A DNA stretch of 64,000 nucleotides from positions 316,920-380,919 of the forward strand of contig CAMXCT020006495.1 in NCBI GenBank assembly GCA_947184155.2. The letters run 5' to 3'. The position numbers and the translations under genes were made by a program. The notes under the pieces are model-generated. The model saw only the letters and a program-made list of their open reading frames with translations, was not told the origin of the DNA and made no database searches. The DNA comes from Cladocopium goreaui. Taxonomy: Eukaryota > Sar > Dinophyceae > Suessiales > Symbiodiniaceae. This document shows, piece after piece, positions 17,930 to 29,496 of this stretch. Position 1 is the stretch's first letter, and each line of letters starts with the position of its first letter.

Positions 17930-20900
17930 TTGTTGCAGGATGCCATGCGACGCTTGGAGCAGATGCAAAAGTCACACGAGGCATGGTCACTGTTCATCAT
18001 TTTGTGTTTTTGTTGCTGCGTCGTTGGCATGCAGGCTGGAGCGAAGCCGAAGCATGCTGCACGACCGCCAGCAGCTGTTCTAGACGCGGCAGGTCCAAGG
18101 TCACCGACTCCAGCACCTACGGAAGTTCCCTCTCCTCCGCCTGAGGGTCCGACCTTTGTGGCTGAGGAACCTACTGTGACTGAAGAACCTACCTGTTGGG
18201 TTGAGGAACCTACCTGTCTGCCGGAGAATGAAATGACAGACTTGGATAAATTGATGCCTGTTGATGACAAGGCAGAGCCAGAGCCGGTTCCAGCTGTGCC
18301 TCATGTTGCGTCAGATTCCAAAGATGACCCCATGGTACAGGTGAAAGATGTCTTGAAAAGTGTCAGTAAAGGTGATGTGCCAATTTATGATGATGACAAC
18401 CCACCTTCGACGTCCAGTGAAGAAGGGCCTGCACCGACACCTGGAAGCGCGAGGGGACTCCTAAAGCTGGCCAAACAGGAGGCCAGTTTTTTTTCATTCT
18501 TATTTTTTCAAGAAGGAGATTCTCTGATCTGCAGTTGCGATGTTTTGTTCTAGCTCTGCTTTGCCTGCAGTACTGGGAACGTAAAGCTCAACAAGCTCGA
18601 GTGCCAAAAGCGATGCCAAAGCGCATGGTCCAAAAGGTTTCGAAACCAACCATGATGAGGCCTGGGCTTACAATATCGCAATTTAACAGTGACCACAGTG
18701 GTGTTTTTTTTCTGGCAGGGTGGGCAATTGGTCGATTTGCAAGCCTCCTCCACCGGTGAGGCGACTGGATTTATTGCATGCGCATGTGACAATTTTTCTT
18801 TCACAGTTGATGCCACCCCTGGCTGCAGGCGATGTCAGAAGTAGCCCTGCAGATGTTGCGAGCGGCAAGGGAAAAAACTGCACGCAGATCATATGATTCA
18901 TGTCATGCATGGCCTGGAGCGTCCTTGTGTCCATTTGTCGGGAGTAGGACGATTCTTGGCGCCTAGGTCTGCAGGGTCATGGCGTTTTTGCCTCTGGCCC
19001 AGTGTTTTTTTTGAGTTAGCCGTTGACCCTGTGTTTTTCTGATGCGTGCCAGCAGCTCCTTTCAGGTGCTTCTACGAATGGTCTGGGCCTCAGTCAGTGG
19101 GGTGGGCGGGGGTCACGTGAACATGTCATGTCATGACTTATCATGTTCATGAACTTGGTTCCATGCATGGTGTTTCATGTGTTCATGGCATGTGTTTTCA
19201 TCATGGTTCATGTTCAAATCCATGCATGGCATGTTGTTACATCATGGTGGTTCATGTTCATGACATGTAGTTTCACCATGGTGGTTCATGTCATGTCCAA
19301 AGGGGGGGTGATGATCATGCTTCATCATGGCAAGGGTTTGTTCATGACATGTTTGTTCCACGCATGGTAGTTTCATCGCATGACATGTCGCTTATCATTC
19401 CTAATGGTTTTTGGTCATGTTATGTCAATTGATCACGCATGATGGTTTATGTTCATGTCAGTCATGGTTCATGCCCTTTTGGGAGAGGGGTCATGTGTCC
19501 TGTTGTCTCACCCAGCAATGGCAGGGTTTCGTTTATAAGGCGATGGCATGTGGGATATCTTTATTGCAATCAGGGTTTGTCAATGGGGATGTGTATGTAA
19601 AATTAGAAACTATACCTTCGAATAAACATGTTTGATAAAACAATCCATGTTTTGACCGCAGCAAATTGATATTTTAACCAATGTATTGGTTGACCGCACC
19701 TTTCTTCAGAATACCTAACCCTCAGATTCCTCCTCTTCTCGTCCCAGGTGAGAACGGGATATTGCTCATGGGAACACTATGAGCCTTGCAGTGCGCGTGG
19801 AATGGGCAGTGCTGCTATACCAATGCTCCCTGCAACCTGTTCATTGATTGGGCATGTACATGTTTGGACAATATAGCCTTTTGGCTTTTTTTTTGGCAAA
19901 GCGGGTAGGCTTTGCCTGGGCACTGCCAGTGCTCATGGTGAAAAAGCTGGAAATTGTCAAGCAATTTCCCGACATAGTCTCCCAATATGCTGCTGCAATG
20001 GCCAAAGAGCCACGGTTGATGCAGGTGCGCTGTGAAATATAGGGTTGAAAATGACATTCATGATCATGTCAGTTACAATTTCATGTCCGCTATGATTGCT
20101 GCAGGTGGGCTTCAGTTTGGTGCAAGCGCACTCGGACAAACTCTTTTCCAAAAAATGTGAATGCACATTGGAGGACATAGAGTTGAACCCGGAGGCACGA
20201 ATATCTATCATCATGTCCCTTTTTCAAGTTTCATTCGCAACACATGTTCATGGCATTTCTTGATGTCTACTGGCAGGTGGTGCACGCCATCATGACTGTG
20301 ACACCGTGGGCGCGCATCTCTGAAGAGGTGCTGCGTAAAGCAATCCTGGAAATGTACACCAGCAACTCGCTCATCCCAACCGGGATTTCCATAGAGGCAA
20401 TGGGAAACTGGTGTGAAAAGATGGCATTTTGCATTCACAAAGTGGTACGGCGCTTTAGGAAGCTCTACACTGAAAGTCCTACCAGCAGTAAGAGTGCCAA
20501 AATGCAGGCCTTGAAGGATCGCTGCATGAAAAGCGGTGTGCCAGTCTTGAAGCCGCAGGACTCCAGTGACTCTCTGGGCTCCACAACTCCTCGGTCCGCC
20601 TCTGCAACTGATTTGGAAAAAGTCAGTCCTCCTCCGGTGGATCTGGCCAAAATTCTGCAAAGATTACGCCAAAAAAGAATCGATTTGGCAGAGTCAAATG
20701 CCGAGTCTGTGGAGGAAGCTGCGCCGGAGGTTGCCTCGAAGGCACCTGCTTCGGATGAGACTGTCCGGACCCGACCTGTGGCAACACCAGCCAGAGCTCT
20801 GCCAAAGGACGCAGCTGTTGCGAACAAATGGTTGCTGCCCAACTATGTACTCCAGCAATTGCAGAAAAAGGAGGAATACGTTCGGCCTTTTGACACTCAG

Positions 20901-21322
20901 GGCGCTGATGATGGTGAGGACGTTGGTGCGATCGATGCTGAACTAGCTGAAGCACCGAAAAAGAAGGGCAAGACGAAAGAGAAAAGGAAACGGCAGAACC
21001 GCAGAAAACCAAAGCCAAAAAAAACGAGACCTTTGCAGCAGAAGATGAAGCAGCTTTGACGCAGGAAGCAGCTGGCATGCCTGCAGCTCAGGCTGCAGAA
21101 GCTGAGGCGAATGCACCTGCAGGGCCTGCTGCCGAGCAGGCTGAATCTACAAAGCTCTATGTGCCTGGCGGTGAAGCTCGCAAAAAAATCATCAAGGCTG
21201 CCAGGGCTGAGCAAGGCATCAAACATGCTGCAGCCAATGAATTGTGGATGGCCTCTGACTTGAGGGCATCGTACTTGTCAGAGATGAGTCCTTCGGAAAT
21301 GAAGAAACGTCGCTTCATGTGA
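17930..21322 (+). CDS. Accessory protein of the nested transposon, multi-exon, low complexity
   Basis: Exons judged from frame and CAG acceptors. About 18030-18485: Pro/Glu-rich, PTPAPTEVPSPPPEG, DDDNPPSTSSEEGP, GSARGLLKLAKQEA. About 18571-18670: YWERKAQQARVPKAMPKRMV, strongly basic. About 18718-18765. About 19890-20035: LEIVKQFPDIVSQYAAAMAK. About 20105-20200: HSDKLFSKKCECTLEDIELN. 20276-21055: helical VVHAIMTVTPWARISEEVLR, then Ser/Ala-rich linkers and a Lys/Arg tail. 21056-21322: AAQAAEAEANAPAGP, ending SEMSPSEMKKRRFM. Between the last two the frame changes at an A8 run near 21018-21025, so this copy is broken there or the run is misread. Introns between 18.9 and 19.8 kb carry catgacatg repeats. 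No known domain. Order upstream of the methyltransferase-like gene suggests a common element module. Confidence 0.5.
18990..19620. repeat. catgacatg/tcatgttcatg-rich intronic repeat
   Basis: Dense irregular copies of CATG words (ttcatgacatgt, ggttcatgttcatg, catggtttcatg) over about 400 bp, falling between coding exons of the accessory gene. Open frames here are compositional artefacts. Confidence 0.6.
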
Positions 21323-21553
21323 TAACATGTGGAGCCGCAATTAATTTGAAACTTCTTTGTGGTAATTGCCACATTGTGTGTTCTGACCAGCTTGGGGTTC
21401 AAACTTGCTGCCTAATTCCTGCAGAGTTTCATGTTGTGTCACTGGATTTTGCAGTAAAGCCTGCAAACATGCTTCCTGTGCACTCTGTTGTGGCCGCCTC
21501 TTCTTTACCGCCTTTTTTTGCCTCACTCCAGTCTGCGCCTCGTACTTCTGAAG

Positions 21554-23293
21554 ATGTTGGCAGACATGTTGCGGTGGAAAGCTCCTTTGGTCCTCATCTT
21601 GCTCCATCTCTGCCTAGTGAACAACTATGCATGTGACCATGATGAGGCCAGTTTCCATGGTGTGAAATTACTTTTGTGATCTTTGACTCAAGCAGGTCAA
21701 TGATTTTGTGGAATTTTTCTGTGGACAGCAAGCTGTCTCAACAGCCCTGCGGCACGTCAAGTCCTCAGGGGCACACTTGTCCTCTCAGTTGAATCAAGCA
21801 CGCTCCTTGAAATCCATGTCTTGTTTCAGGCTGGATTTAAGGGAGCCTCATTTGATATCCTGCTGGATGAGAGTTTTGACTACGCCAGGGCTGCTGGATT
21901 CGGGTCTGTTTCTCAAACTTGTATTTGGATTTTTTTATTTCAATTTCTAATTTTCACACTTTCAGGCTGGGACTTTTGGCTATCCTGAAGTCTCGCTCGG
22001 GAGCGCTGCACCTGTATGCTTTGCCCTGCAACAGCTTCTGCTTTCCGTTTCTTGTTCGCATATTGTTCACACAAATTTGGAACAAAGGAATAATGTTTTT
22101 GGCCATTGTCGATTTTGCAAAATGATCAGGTCGAGTGGAAGCCATCAAAGGAGCATCTTGTTTCCTTTGGGAAACTGCGGAATGCCATTTGTTCAGTTGG
22201 GGAACATGTTGTGTTCCCATGTGGCGCTGGCCATTTGGTACAGTACTGTGACAAATTGTATTTGGTTGCTAGAACAGCCACATGGAAGCTTTGCGGAACT
22301 TCACCCGCGCTTGCAGACGCTCTTTTCGTCCATGCAGGCAGGGTGGACTTCAGTGATTTGGTAGCTTGCTCATGTTTTTTCATTGTCCAGGTCTTTAAAG
22401 CAGAGATCTGGGGCGGTCTCTTTGCCATGGACTCTTCCATGGCGAGGCCAAAACGTCACATTTTGTGGTCCAACGACGAGATGTTTTTGAAACGCCTGGT
22501 GGCGTTTGCTGGCACAGCAACGAAGGATCAATTGAACAACATGACTGGGGAACCTTTGGTGAAGCCATGTACCAAACCTGATGGTTCAACGGGCTTTTGC
22601 GGCAATGGCAACGCCATGAAGCAGAGCCAGTCATTTGGCTAAAGTCTGTCTATGTGTACATGTCCTTGTAAATACAGTTGTGTAAAACAACATTTGCTTA
22701 ATGCCAATGGCTGGCCCAAGGACTTACCATCCTGCCTTTGGCTGGTATTTGGCACAGTTGCTGAAGGAAAGTGGCGATCCAAATTGGCCGGCTCTGCGCT
22801 CAGAAATCAGCTGTTTTCTCTTTGGCTGAAGTCTGGGGATGAGGCTCTTCCTCGACCCCTTGCTGAGACACCGGCAGGTGTGTTTGACAAGTCCGACCTG
22901 GAACTGTTCAAGGACAGATCTGAAACATTTTTTTACTCTCTGTGCTGTAGTTGCTGTTTCCGTAGGAGCTGTCCTTCGAGCACATGGATCCATGGGACGA
23001 TGTCTGGAACCTAATCATGGAAACATTTCTCTCGAGTAATTAGTCATGATCATGCATGTGATTTGGGGTATTCAATACGGGGCTACATCATCAACGTGAG
23101 TTAGAGATATGGTTTGCATCATTGACATATTTCACATGTTTTGCATATGGATTCATTGATCTGCCTTTTGCAGGCCGAAGCGATGCAGTTGATAAAGTAC
23201 TTGTCCAACAGTAGTGACTTCTTGCCTTCAGACCGTTGGTGCAAGCCTTTGAAACGTGTCTTTAAGTTGGTGCTGCCAACCAGTGCCAAATGA
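21554..23293 (+). CDS. Methyltransferase-like protein of the nested transposon (FFCG / LPC / EQP type)
   Basis: ATG at 21554 starts MLADMLRWKAPLVLILLHLC, a hydrophobic leader, then ACDHDEASFH. Next exon (about 21696): DFVEFFCGQQAVSTALRH, motif I-like. About 21832: AGFKGASFDILLDESFDYAR, with the Asp that would bind the cofactor ribose. About 21966: LGLLAILKSRSGALHLYALP, then CNSFC, motif IV-like Pro-Cys. About 22132-22345: SILFPLGNCGMPFVQLGNML, then WLLEQPHGSF, motif VI-like EQP. About 22391-22640: IWGGLFAMDSSMARPKRHIL. About 22745-22930: WRSKLAGSALRNQLFSLWLK. Then 22955-23010, and 23173-23293: ADR-type tail EAMQLIKYLSNSSDFL, ending TGA. The arrangement is that of a C5-methyltransferase-like Rossmann protein, distinct from the one at 16853. 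Catalysis is unproven. A signal-like N-terminus is odd for a DNA-acting protein. Confidence 0.65.
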
Positions 23294-23546
23294 GCACGCA
23301 ACCATGTTCAATGATGGACTCATGCCCCCTTGTGGCATGCTGACTTTTGAGAAACCCTGACCCGAGAAAAAGCCGAGAATTATCCGAGAAAACCCCCCGT
23401 ACTTCCGAGAACGCCCCGTGAAAATTCTTGGGTACTTGAAACGGTGTGTGGGCATGTCTGCTGACAGCTCTTGTTTGTCCATGCGTGCAGCTGTTTCACT
23501 TTCGCAGTGTCTGTAGGCCACTGTAAGCTTAGTTCCTGGTTCGGCC

Positions 23547-26500
23547 ATGGCTGGCACCGAAGATGTCTTCATGGAGGTGATAAATGAGCTCTCGGCTTCG
23601 TTTGGAGGCACTCCTACTGCTGAACAGTTGAGTGAGGCATGTGACCTGTCTCTTGACGAAGCCCAGCAGGTCTTGTCAGAGTTGGGCTTGCTTCCTGGAC
23701 GTAATGCTCCCAAGGTCAAAGCCACCGCTGCCAAGGCTGCAGCTTCCAAGTCTGCAGCTGCCAAGTCCGTTGCTGTACCACCTCTGGCTGTTGGAGATGA
23801 GTCTAATGAAGAGGAGCAGCCAGAACCTGGGTCTCGTCTTGTGCGTGCTGTGCTCCCTGGAACTCTAGAAGTACCCATGGAAGAGGATGATGCGACAGTA
23901 CACCATCCCAGTCCTGAACCTGCAAGTCCAGCTGATCATGGGGAGAATGGCGAGACGGAACCTGATGAGGTTGAGCTGGTTGAAGAAGCCTTCGCTCCTC
24001 GCCTGATGCTGCCTGACAGGCAGCCCACGTCACAGGAGACACCGCTCAGTGGCATGAAGCGCCAACTGAGCTTTACTGAGACCTCTTGCGAGAAGCGTCA
24101 GGCTCGTATGAATGCTGTGTTCGTCCATTTGTTGGTTCGAACCTCCATGTTTATTACATGTTATGACAACGTCATGCCATGCCATGCCAGTAATGGCTGT
24201 TCCATGCCATGCCATATGCACATGGGTGTTCAATTTTTCACAATGTCATGTTGGTTCATATCCCATGGTTGAAGATATTTTTTTACCAGGTCATGACACG
24301 CCATGCCATTCTTGAAACATATGTTTGCTGTTCATTCAGGGTCATTTCGTTGGTAAGTATTCCCCGGTTACATGTAACAGATGGCCCGTTTGCCATGACA
24401 TGGTACTTCCAATTCGTTTCCTTGCAGGCGCTTTCTTCGCTGGAACACCAGGACTCCCAGAGGCAGGGCCGGGCTTCTTAAACACCTCACAATTTGAAAT
24501 TGTTTGGCCGCCAGGTCGATTGCCACCCTGCTGCGTGGGCAGCAATTGTTACGCAAACAAGGTTTGGAGTTGGATCTCCAGAACCCAGAGGCCTTGGAGA
24601 GCCTGGCCCAACTGCGTGGGTCTCAAGTGCATTGTCAACATGACCATGTTTGTGCTGTGTTCTGATACCCTTCTTGCTACTGTTGGGCCGGGATTGATGT
24701 AGTGTATGAGGATCCGTGCTGGTTCTACGGACGCTGCAGCCAGTCCAGTTGAGACACCTCCTCCCACTCGTGCTCCGGAATCTGCGCCCTGTGGAGATAC
24801 ACAAGTCGATGACGCCACGCAGGTTCCAAGTGCCAGTCTGGCTGGTGGAGTGCCTGCTGCTGAGCCTGAACGGTCTACGGTGCCAACCCTGCAGATCCCT
24901 GACAAAGAGATCACTTCGACCAACTTCAAGAAAGAGTGGCTTCTACTCGGCCGAGTGGCTGCAGGCCCCCGGGCCACGGAATTTCCTCAAATTGCCAAGG
25001 CCTTTGGTAGCGGAACCAAAGCTGAGCAGAGAGATGTCTTGAAGCGATACCTCCAAAATGGAGGCAACCTTGATTGAGGCCATCGAGGCTACGTTTACTG
25101 TGGAGAGATCGCATGAGGGAGAGCATGAGGGCACCAAAGAACTCCTGACGATCGATCAGATGAGAAAGCGTGGTTGCAGTGAGCGCCTGGGCTTAATTTA
25201 AACACATGGACAGTTCTGCTCTCATCTGTAGGAAAGTATACACCACAATGAAACTAGTATCGTTCAGTAGTCATATGGTTTAACTTAATAGAGTTTGCAA
25301 CAACAATTGCTTTATAGATTTAGATGATTCTGCATTTTCCTTTAAGACGGAAGCAGAGATTTGAAGCATCGATTGTATATCGCACCAATACATGATATAA
25401 CGCAGGGGTCTGAGTAATTTATATAACATCTCCATGACGTGGCAGTGCCTGAAGTTTCCATCATTGTTTCATGTCTGCACCCTTGCTTCATCATATGTGG
25501 TCATTCAAATGATGTTCTTGGTGCTTGCAGGGCAAAGATAGCGGCCTGCGTAGCCAGGGGCGGCGTGCCTGACAAAGACTGTCCGTCAGATGAAGCGTCT
25601 ATGCAGTTTTGGTGCCACTTGACTCAGAAAGAAACTACCCGAGACAAGGTGAAGGTCAAAACGAAAGCAACAGCCAATGTTGCTGCTGGTACGGTGGTGG
25701 ACGCGCTGGGTACAGGTTTCCCATCCCAGAACTTGGTCCACGTTGCCAACCCTGCCCAGATGATAGCCAGTAGAGTTGCGGCTACTGCTGCAAGCTCGCC
25801 TCAAGCAGACATGGCTTCGCCTGTGGTTTCAGGACCGTTGCTGGTGAACTCTGTTGTGATCAATTGCTCCTGTTTGTGATCATTTGCTCCTGTAGGACGT
25901 GCCAAGGCAAAGGCCAAAGCCAAGTGTCAGCCCAAGGCAAAGGGTCAGCCCAAAGGCCCTCTTGGACTGGACTTGGCAGAGAAAAATTTGGAGCAAAAGA
26001 AGGGACTCTTGCGTGCTGCCCTTGGTTATGTTCAGAAAAAGAACAAGTCAAACTCTTTTTTTCCTGAGGTACTGAATTGAAGAAAGAGCTGAACAATCTG
26101 AACAGCCTCGTGTTGGACTTGCAGAGTTGTGACTATGACATGAAAGACGGAGAGAACGCCTTGAAGCAGCACATGGCTGTGCTGAAGGGAGATCACACAA
26201 AGTGATAGCCTCAATTTATGCTTCTGCTTGATTTGATATCACTTGTGTAATGGATTTGAGGCTTGCATCGGTTTCTACGGATGAGAGTTGGGACAAGTTT
26301 TTGCCTACGGTAGCTCCTGTGGTCTGATCCTCAGCCAGGTGTCTGGGAAATAGTTTTTTTCTCGTGTCATTCGTATGTGCTAGGTCACTGCGTCCCGAGT
26401 CAAGCGTGCAGAGCTCACTGCTGCTCTGCGAGAGATCCGGAAGTCAGCCTGCCACGGTATTGCGCCTTGATAATTTGAGATCATGATGGACTCAGTTCTC

Positions 26501-28735
26501 TGCCAGGGGAGCGGCCTGAAGCTGACCTGGCGTATACTTTTGAGTTGATCGATCGACAGAACCTGTGTTTGGCAGTGCTTGGAAGCAGTGTCGCTTCAAC
26601 ACATGGTCAATCCTGAAGATCCAAGCCACCGCTTGGATCACAATGCAGCTTGGGGAACATGGAAAAAAATCAGCTCCGCTACCACACTGTGTCAGTGCTC
26701 CGCTACCACAGTGTTATGGCAGTCATGACCCTTGAGCGCAGTCCATTTCTTGACCACATATACTGCTTCCATGACATGCCTACATATATGTGCAGGTACT
26801 GATGGACCGTCTTCCCTGCGAAGATCCTTGGATGAAAGGATTGCATTCCATTTGTAAAATTTGCCTGTGCTCTGCAGACCATCTTTATCCATTCCAAATA
26901 TGCGCAGGATGGCCGCTGAAGTGGGCTTTGGCAATGCTACCCTAGCATCAGCAATGAGACTGGGGAACTGCTATGGGTCAGAAGTGTTCAGGTGCCACTG
27001 TGCTGATCTATTGGCCTGCAGCATTGTTATGAATTGATTTTCTGTTGACAGGGGGGGCGCTCGCAAAGATGACCGAGCGCATGCTAAACTCCAAGCGGCT
27101 AGCCTCTCTGTGAAAGGAGTCATCACTTGGCATCAGATTCCCATTAAAAATGAAAATGGACACATGGAGTTCAAGTCTTGGCCCATGATTCTGCCACATG
27201 ACTTGGCCAGGACCTCAGCTGTCTGCATTGGTGCTTGGACAGTGCAGTTGGCGCCATAGGCCATAGCCATGTGCCATATCTATACCTTGTCAATATACTT
27301 AGGTCAAAGCTTTGGTTGAAACTGGCCACCGTCCAATGCTGGGCTTTGCCCCGGAAAACTATTGGACGCGCATGGGCGCCATGGGACATCCTAGACCGGC
27401 TGAAGGGGATTGCTTGGCACTGCATCTTTATGGGGACGAAGGGCAAATCTTCAATGGAACAGAATACCTCTGTTTAAATTGGATGAGTGAGTTCTCACCC
27501 TTCTATCAAAACAGTCGTTACAGCCGATTCCTGATTGCGATGATACCCAGTGACATGTATTGGAAGGCTGCTGTGAAAACAAATTTGACTTTGCAATGTC
27601 TATTGCAAGCCATTGTCCAGTCCATACAAACGCTTGAAACTACAGGCGCAGGTGGGCTCCATGCAACCTGTGTTGTTTTCAAAGGCGACTGGAAATTTTC
27701 GGCGCAATCAATGTCTTTACGTCATCACCCAGGCACAGACAGAATTTGCTGGTGCTGTCCAGCGACTAAGAGCTTGAGGTGCCCTTACGTGGATATGAGT
27801 CCACATGCCTTGTGGAGAACAACTCCAGATGGCGATGAACCACCATGGCACTCAGAGCCAGCCATCAAGAGCTTGACTCACTGGCCGATCATCGGCCTAG
27901 ATCTCATGCATATGTTACACCTTGGGGTCATACGTGACCTTGTTGGCAGTGTGTTGGTCCTTCTCATTCGTTGCAGATTCTTCTCCGGCAACAAGGCAGG
28001 GGACAGCACTAATTTCCAAAAAAAACATATGTGATCATTTTTTTTGGCAGATTCAGTACCATGTCTTTGCCAGGCAGAGCAGCGGATGCATGATGCTTCT
28101 GTCAAGATCAAAGAATGGGCCCGGCAGCATTCTGACAAACGGTTTCCTAAGACCTGGAAGCTAACCAAAGCACGGTTGTCGCTGAAGACCGGAAAACCTG
28201 TGCACTTGACAGGAAAAGCTTGGCAGGCTGGTGTCATCTTGGAATACCTGGCGTTTTTGTTTGAAAGCACTGATGTGCCACAACTTCCAGACGATGTGAA
28301 ATCTACAGTGTGAGTGTGGGTTTGCAATAATTTGATGGGCCTTCTACATTCTGCTCGTGCTCAGGGGCTCTTTCTTCAACCAGAGGAAATTCAGCAGGGA
28401 CAGGTTGTGGGGAATTACTTTTTGAGAACTTTCGTTGCCTTGAACAGGAAATACTTGAAGACTTGCCTATTTCGACTTTTTCATTGCAGACCGAAACTGC
28501 ATTTGGTGGCACACATGGTGGACGCTTTGTCTAACCAGAGGAATCCAGTTGTGGACTGTCTGTGGATGGACGAAAACTGGATTGGCCAGATCATGCACTT
28601 GGCCAAGAAAACGCACAGCAGAAGAACACATGCCTCGACACTTTTTCGCTACTGCGCAGGACTGTCTCGCCTGCTTTGTTTCTTTTTGAGTTGCCTTCTA
28701 TTTGAAGGACTCAAAGCAGCCCTGCGTGAAGGCAT
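23547..28735 (+). CDS. EnSpm/Tnp2-like transposase, multi-exon
   Basis: ATG at 23547 (MAGTEDVFMEVINELSASFG) opens an Ala/Lys- and Glu-rich N-terminal exon to about 24110. Further exons: 24514-24640 (IATLLRGQQLLRKQGLELDL); 24700-25080 (FKKEWLLLGRVAAGPRATEF); 25531-25850 (AACVARGGVPDKDCPSDEAS, a Cys-containing segment); 25898-26065 (basic); 26078-26203 (coiled helix LKKELNNLNSLVLDLQ); 26385-26460; about 26909-27010 (MAAEVGFGNATLASAMRLGN). The catalytic exons follow at 27051-28735 (next entry). A small frame problem appears near 25060, where the frame ends at NGGNLD and the next register continues. Role by family: cuts the element out of and into DNA at the inverted ends. Many introns in a transposase gene are usual for dinoflagellates. 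Confidence 0.65.
24140..24420. repeat. Short catgccatg-rich intronic stretch
   Basis: Words such as catgccatgccatgc and catgacatgg cluster in the first intron of the transposase gene. Same vocabulary as 18990-19620 and 28790-29180. Confidence 0.5.
27051..28735 (+). CDS. Catalytic exons of the Tnp2-like transposase
   Basis: Exon about 27051-27240: GARKDDRAHAKLQAASLSVK, GVITWHQIPIKNENGHMEFK. Exon 27304-27990: VETGHRPMLGFAPENYWTRM, LHLYGDEGQIFNGTEYLCLN (acidic GDEG), VVFKGDWKFSAQSMSLRHHP (GDW plus downstream CWCC), then the conserved IIGLDLMHMLHLGVIRDLVG, whose D-x-x-H core with LGV is the Tnp2-like hallmark. Exon about 28049-28310: WARQHSDKRFPKTWKLTKAR, TGKAWQAGVILEYLAFLFES. Exon about 28330-28735: LFLQPEEIQQGQVVGNYFLR, CRPKLHLVAHMVDALS, WMDENWIGQIMHLAKKTHSR. 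No stop or frameshift was seen inside these exons, so the transposase may be intact. Confidence 0.65.
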
Positions 28736-28789
28736 GAAAATCTTGGTCAGGGCCTCAGTTCTTCCTTTCGTCGGGACCTCAGTTTTTCA

Positions 28790-29185
28790 TGACATGACAT
28801 GTGGTTAAAAATACATGTGGTTTCGAAACGTTCTGTGGAAACATGCATGTGGATTCATCATGTCATGATGTTGAAACATGGGGTTGCATAACATGTTGTT
28901 CAGGTACATGTGCTTCCATGACATGGTATTGAAACATGTGGTTCCATGACATGTTGTTTACCATGTGGTTTCATGACATGTTGTTTACCATGTGGTTTCA
29001 TGACATGTTGTTTACCATTTGGTTTCATGACATGTTGTTTATCATGTGGTTTCATGACATGTTGTTTAACAAGTGGTTTCATGGCATGCTGTTTGAAACA
29101 TGTGGTTTCATGTCATGTTGTTCATGTGGTTGCATGACATGTTGTTCAAACATGTGGTTTCATGTCAAGTTGTTAAGAAATTTGT
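28790..29185. repeat. Tandem catgtggtttcatgacatg repeat near the right end of the transposon
   Basis: About nine copies of a roughly 26-bp unit containing gtggtttcatgacatgttgt, most regular at 28935-29070. CATGACATG is nearly palindromic. It lies between the last catalytic exon and the terminal exon candidate. Confidence 0.7.
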
Positions 29186-29194
29186 TGGTCCGGG

Positions 29195-29404
29195 CCTCAG
29201 TTGTGTGGTGTGTATGCTTGCAAGTGCTGCTCTTTGAAGCTGTTTTGTGCTGATGCGAGCCTCATATTGAGGCTGGCAATGATATCCGGGCGGAGGGCGC
29301 GTTGCACGGACACTGCGACCGATGAATGGTTGAAAAAGATGTTGCTGCTTCGCAATGGGCATGTGTGGCGGCAGACGCATATCATCCGTTCATCTATTGC
29401 TTGA
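29195..29404 (+). CDS. Possible last exon of the nested transposon's transposase gene
   Basis: After the catgacatg-rich intron an open frame ends at TGA 29404 and reads SLILRLAMISGRRARCTDTA, DEWLKKMLLLRNGHVWRQTH. It is basic and helical, and ends 82 bp before the right terminal repeat, as expected of a terminal exon. It could instead be a remnant. No domain. Confidence 0.35.
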   Translation, partial: PQLCGVYACKCCSLKLFCADASLILRLAMISGRRARCTDTATDEWLKKMLLLRNGHVWRQTHIIRSSIA

Positions 29405-29485
29405 TCTTTGGAACTGGAGGGTTTTCTTGGGGTTAGGGGGGTTTTCTTGGGACTACAGATCCATCGTGGGTTTTTCTTCAGGAAT

Positions 29486-29496
29486 GCCCCTCTAGG
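29486..29496 (-). repeat. Right terminal inverted repeat of the nested transposon
   Basis: GCCCCTCTAGG, followed by CA and then GGGTCTTTGATG, where the interrupted methyltransferase-like frame resumes. Confidence 0.8.

Larger units (their letters stand above)
17299..29496 (+). mobile_element. Nested EnSpm/CACTA-like DNA transposon, 12,198 bp
   Basis: The left end CCTAGAGGGGC (17299-17309) and right end GCCCCTCTAGG (29486-29496) are perfect 11-bp inverted repeats. They are flanked by CA on both sides (17297-17298 and 29497-29498; a GCA duplication fits equally if the right repeat is one base shorter). Removing the element joins the two halves of a methyltransferase-like ORF. Both ends also carry the subterminal direct text ttttcttggggttagg, at about 17322 and 29433. 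Inside are three plus-strand intron-containing genes: an accessory protein, a methyltransferase-like protein and a Tnp2-like transposase. A 2-3 bp duplication, short inverted ends and this transposase type agree with the EnSpm/CACTA superfamily, although the ends do not read CACTA. Confidence 0.8.

Noticed and set aside
29430-29455. Telomere-like ggggttagggggg text at both ends of the nested transposon
   Set aside because: Only one or two irregular copies, next to the inverted repeats. Better explained as subterminal repeat of the element.
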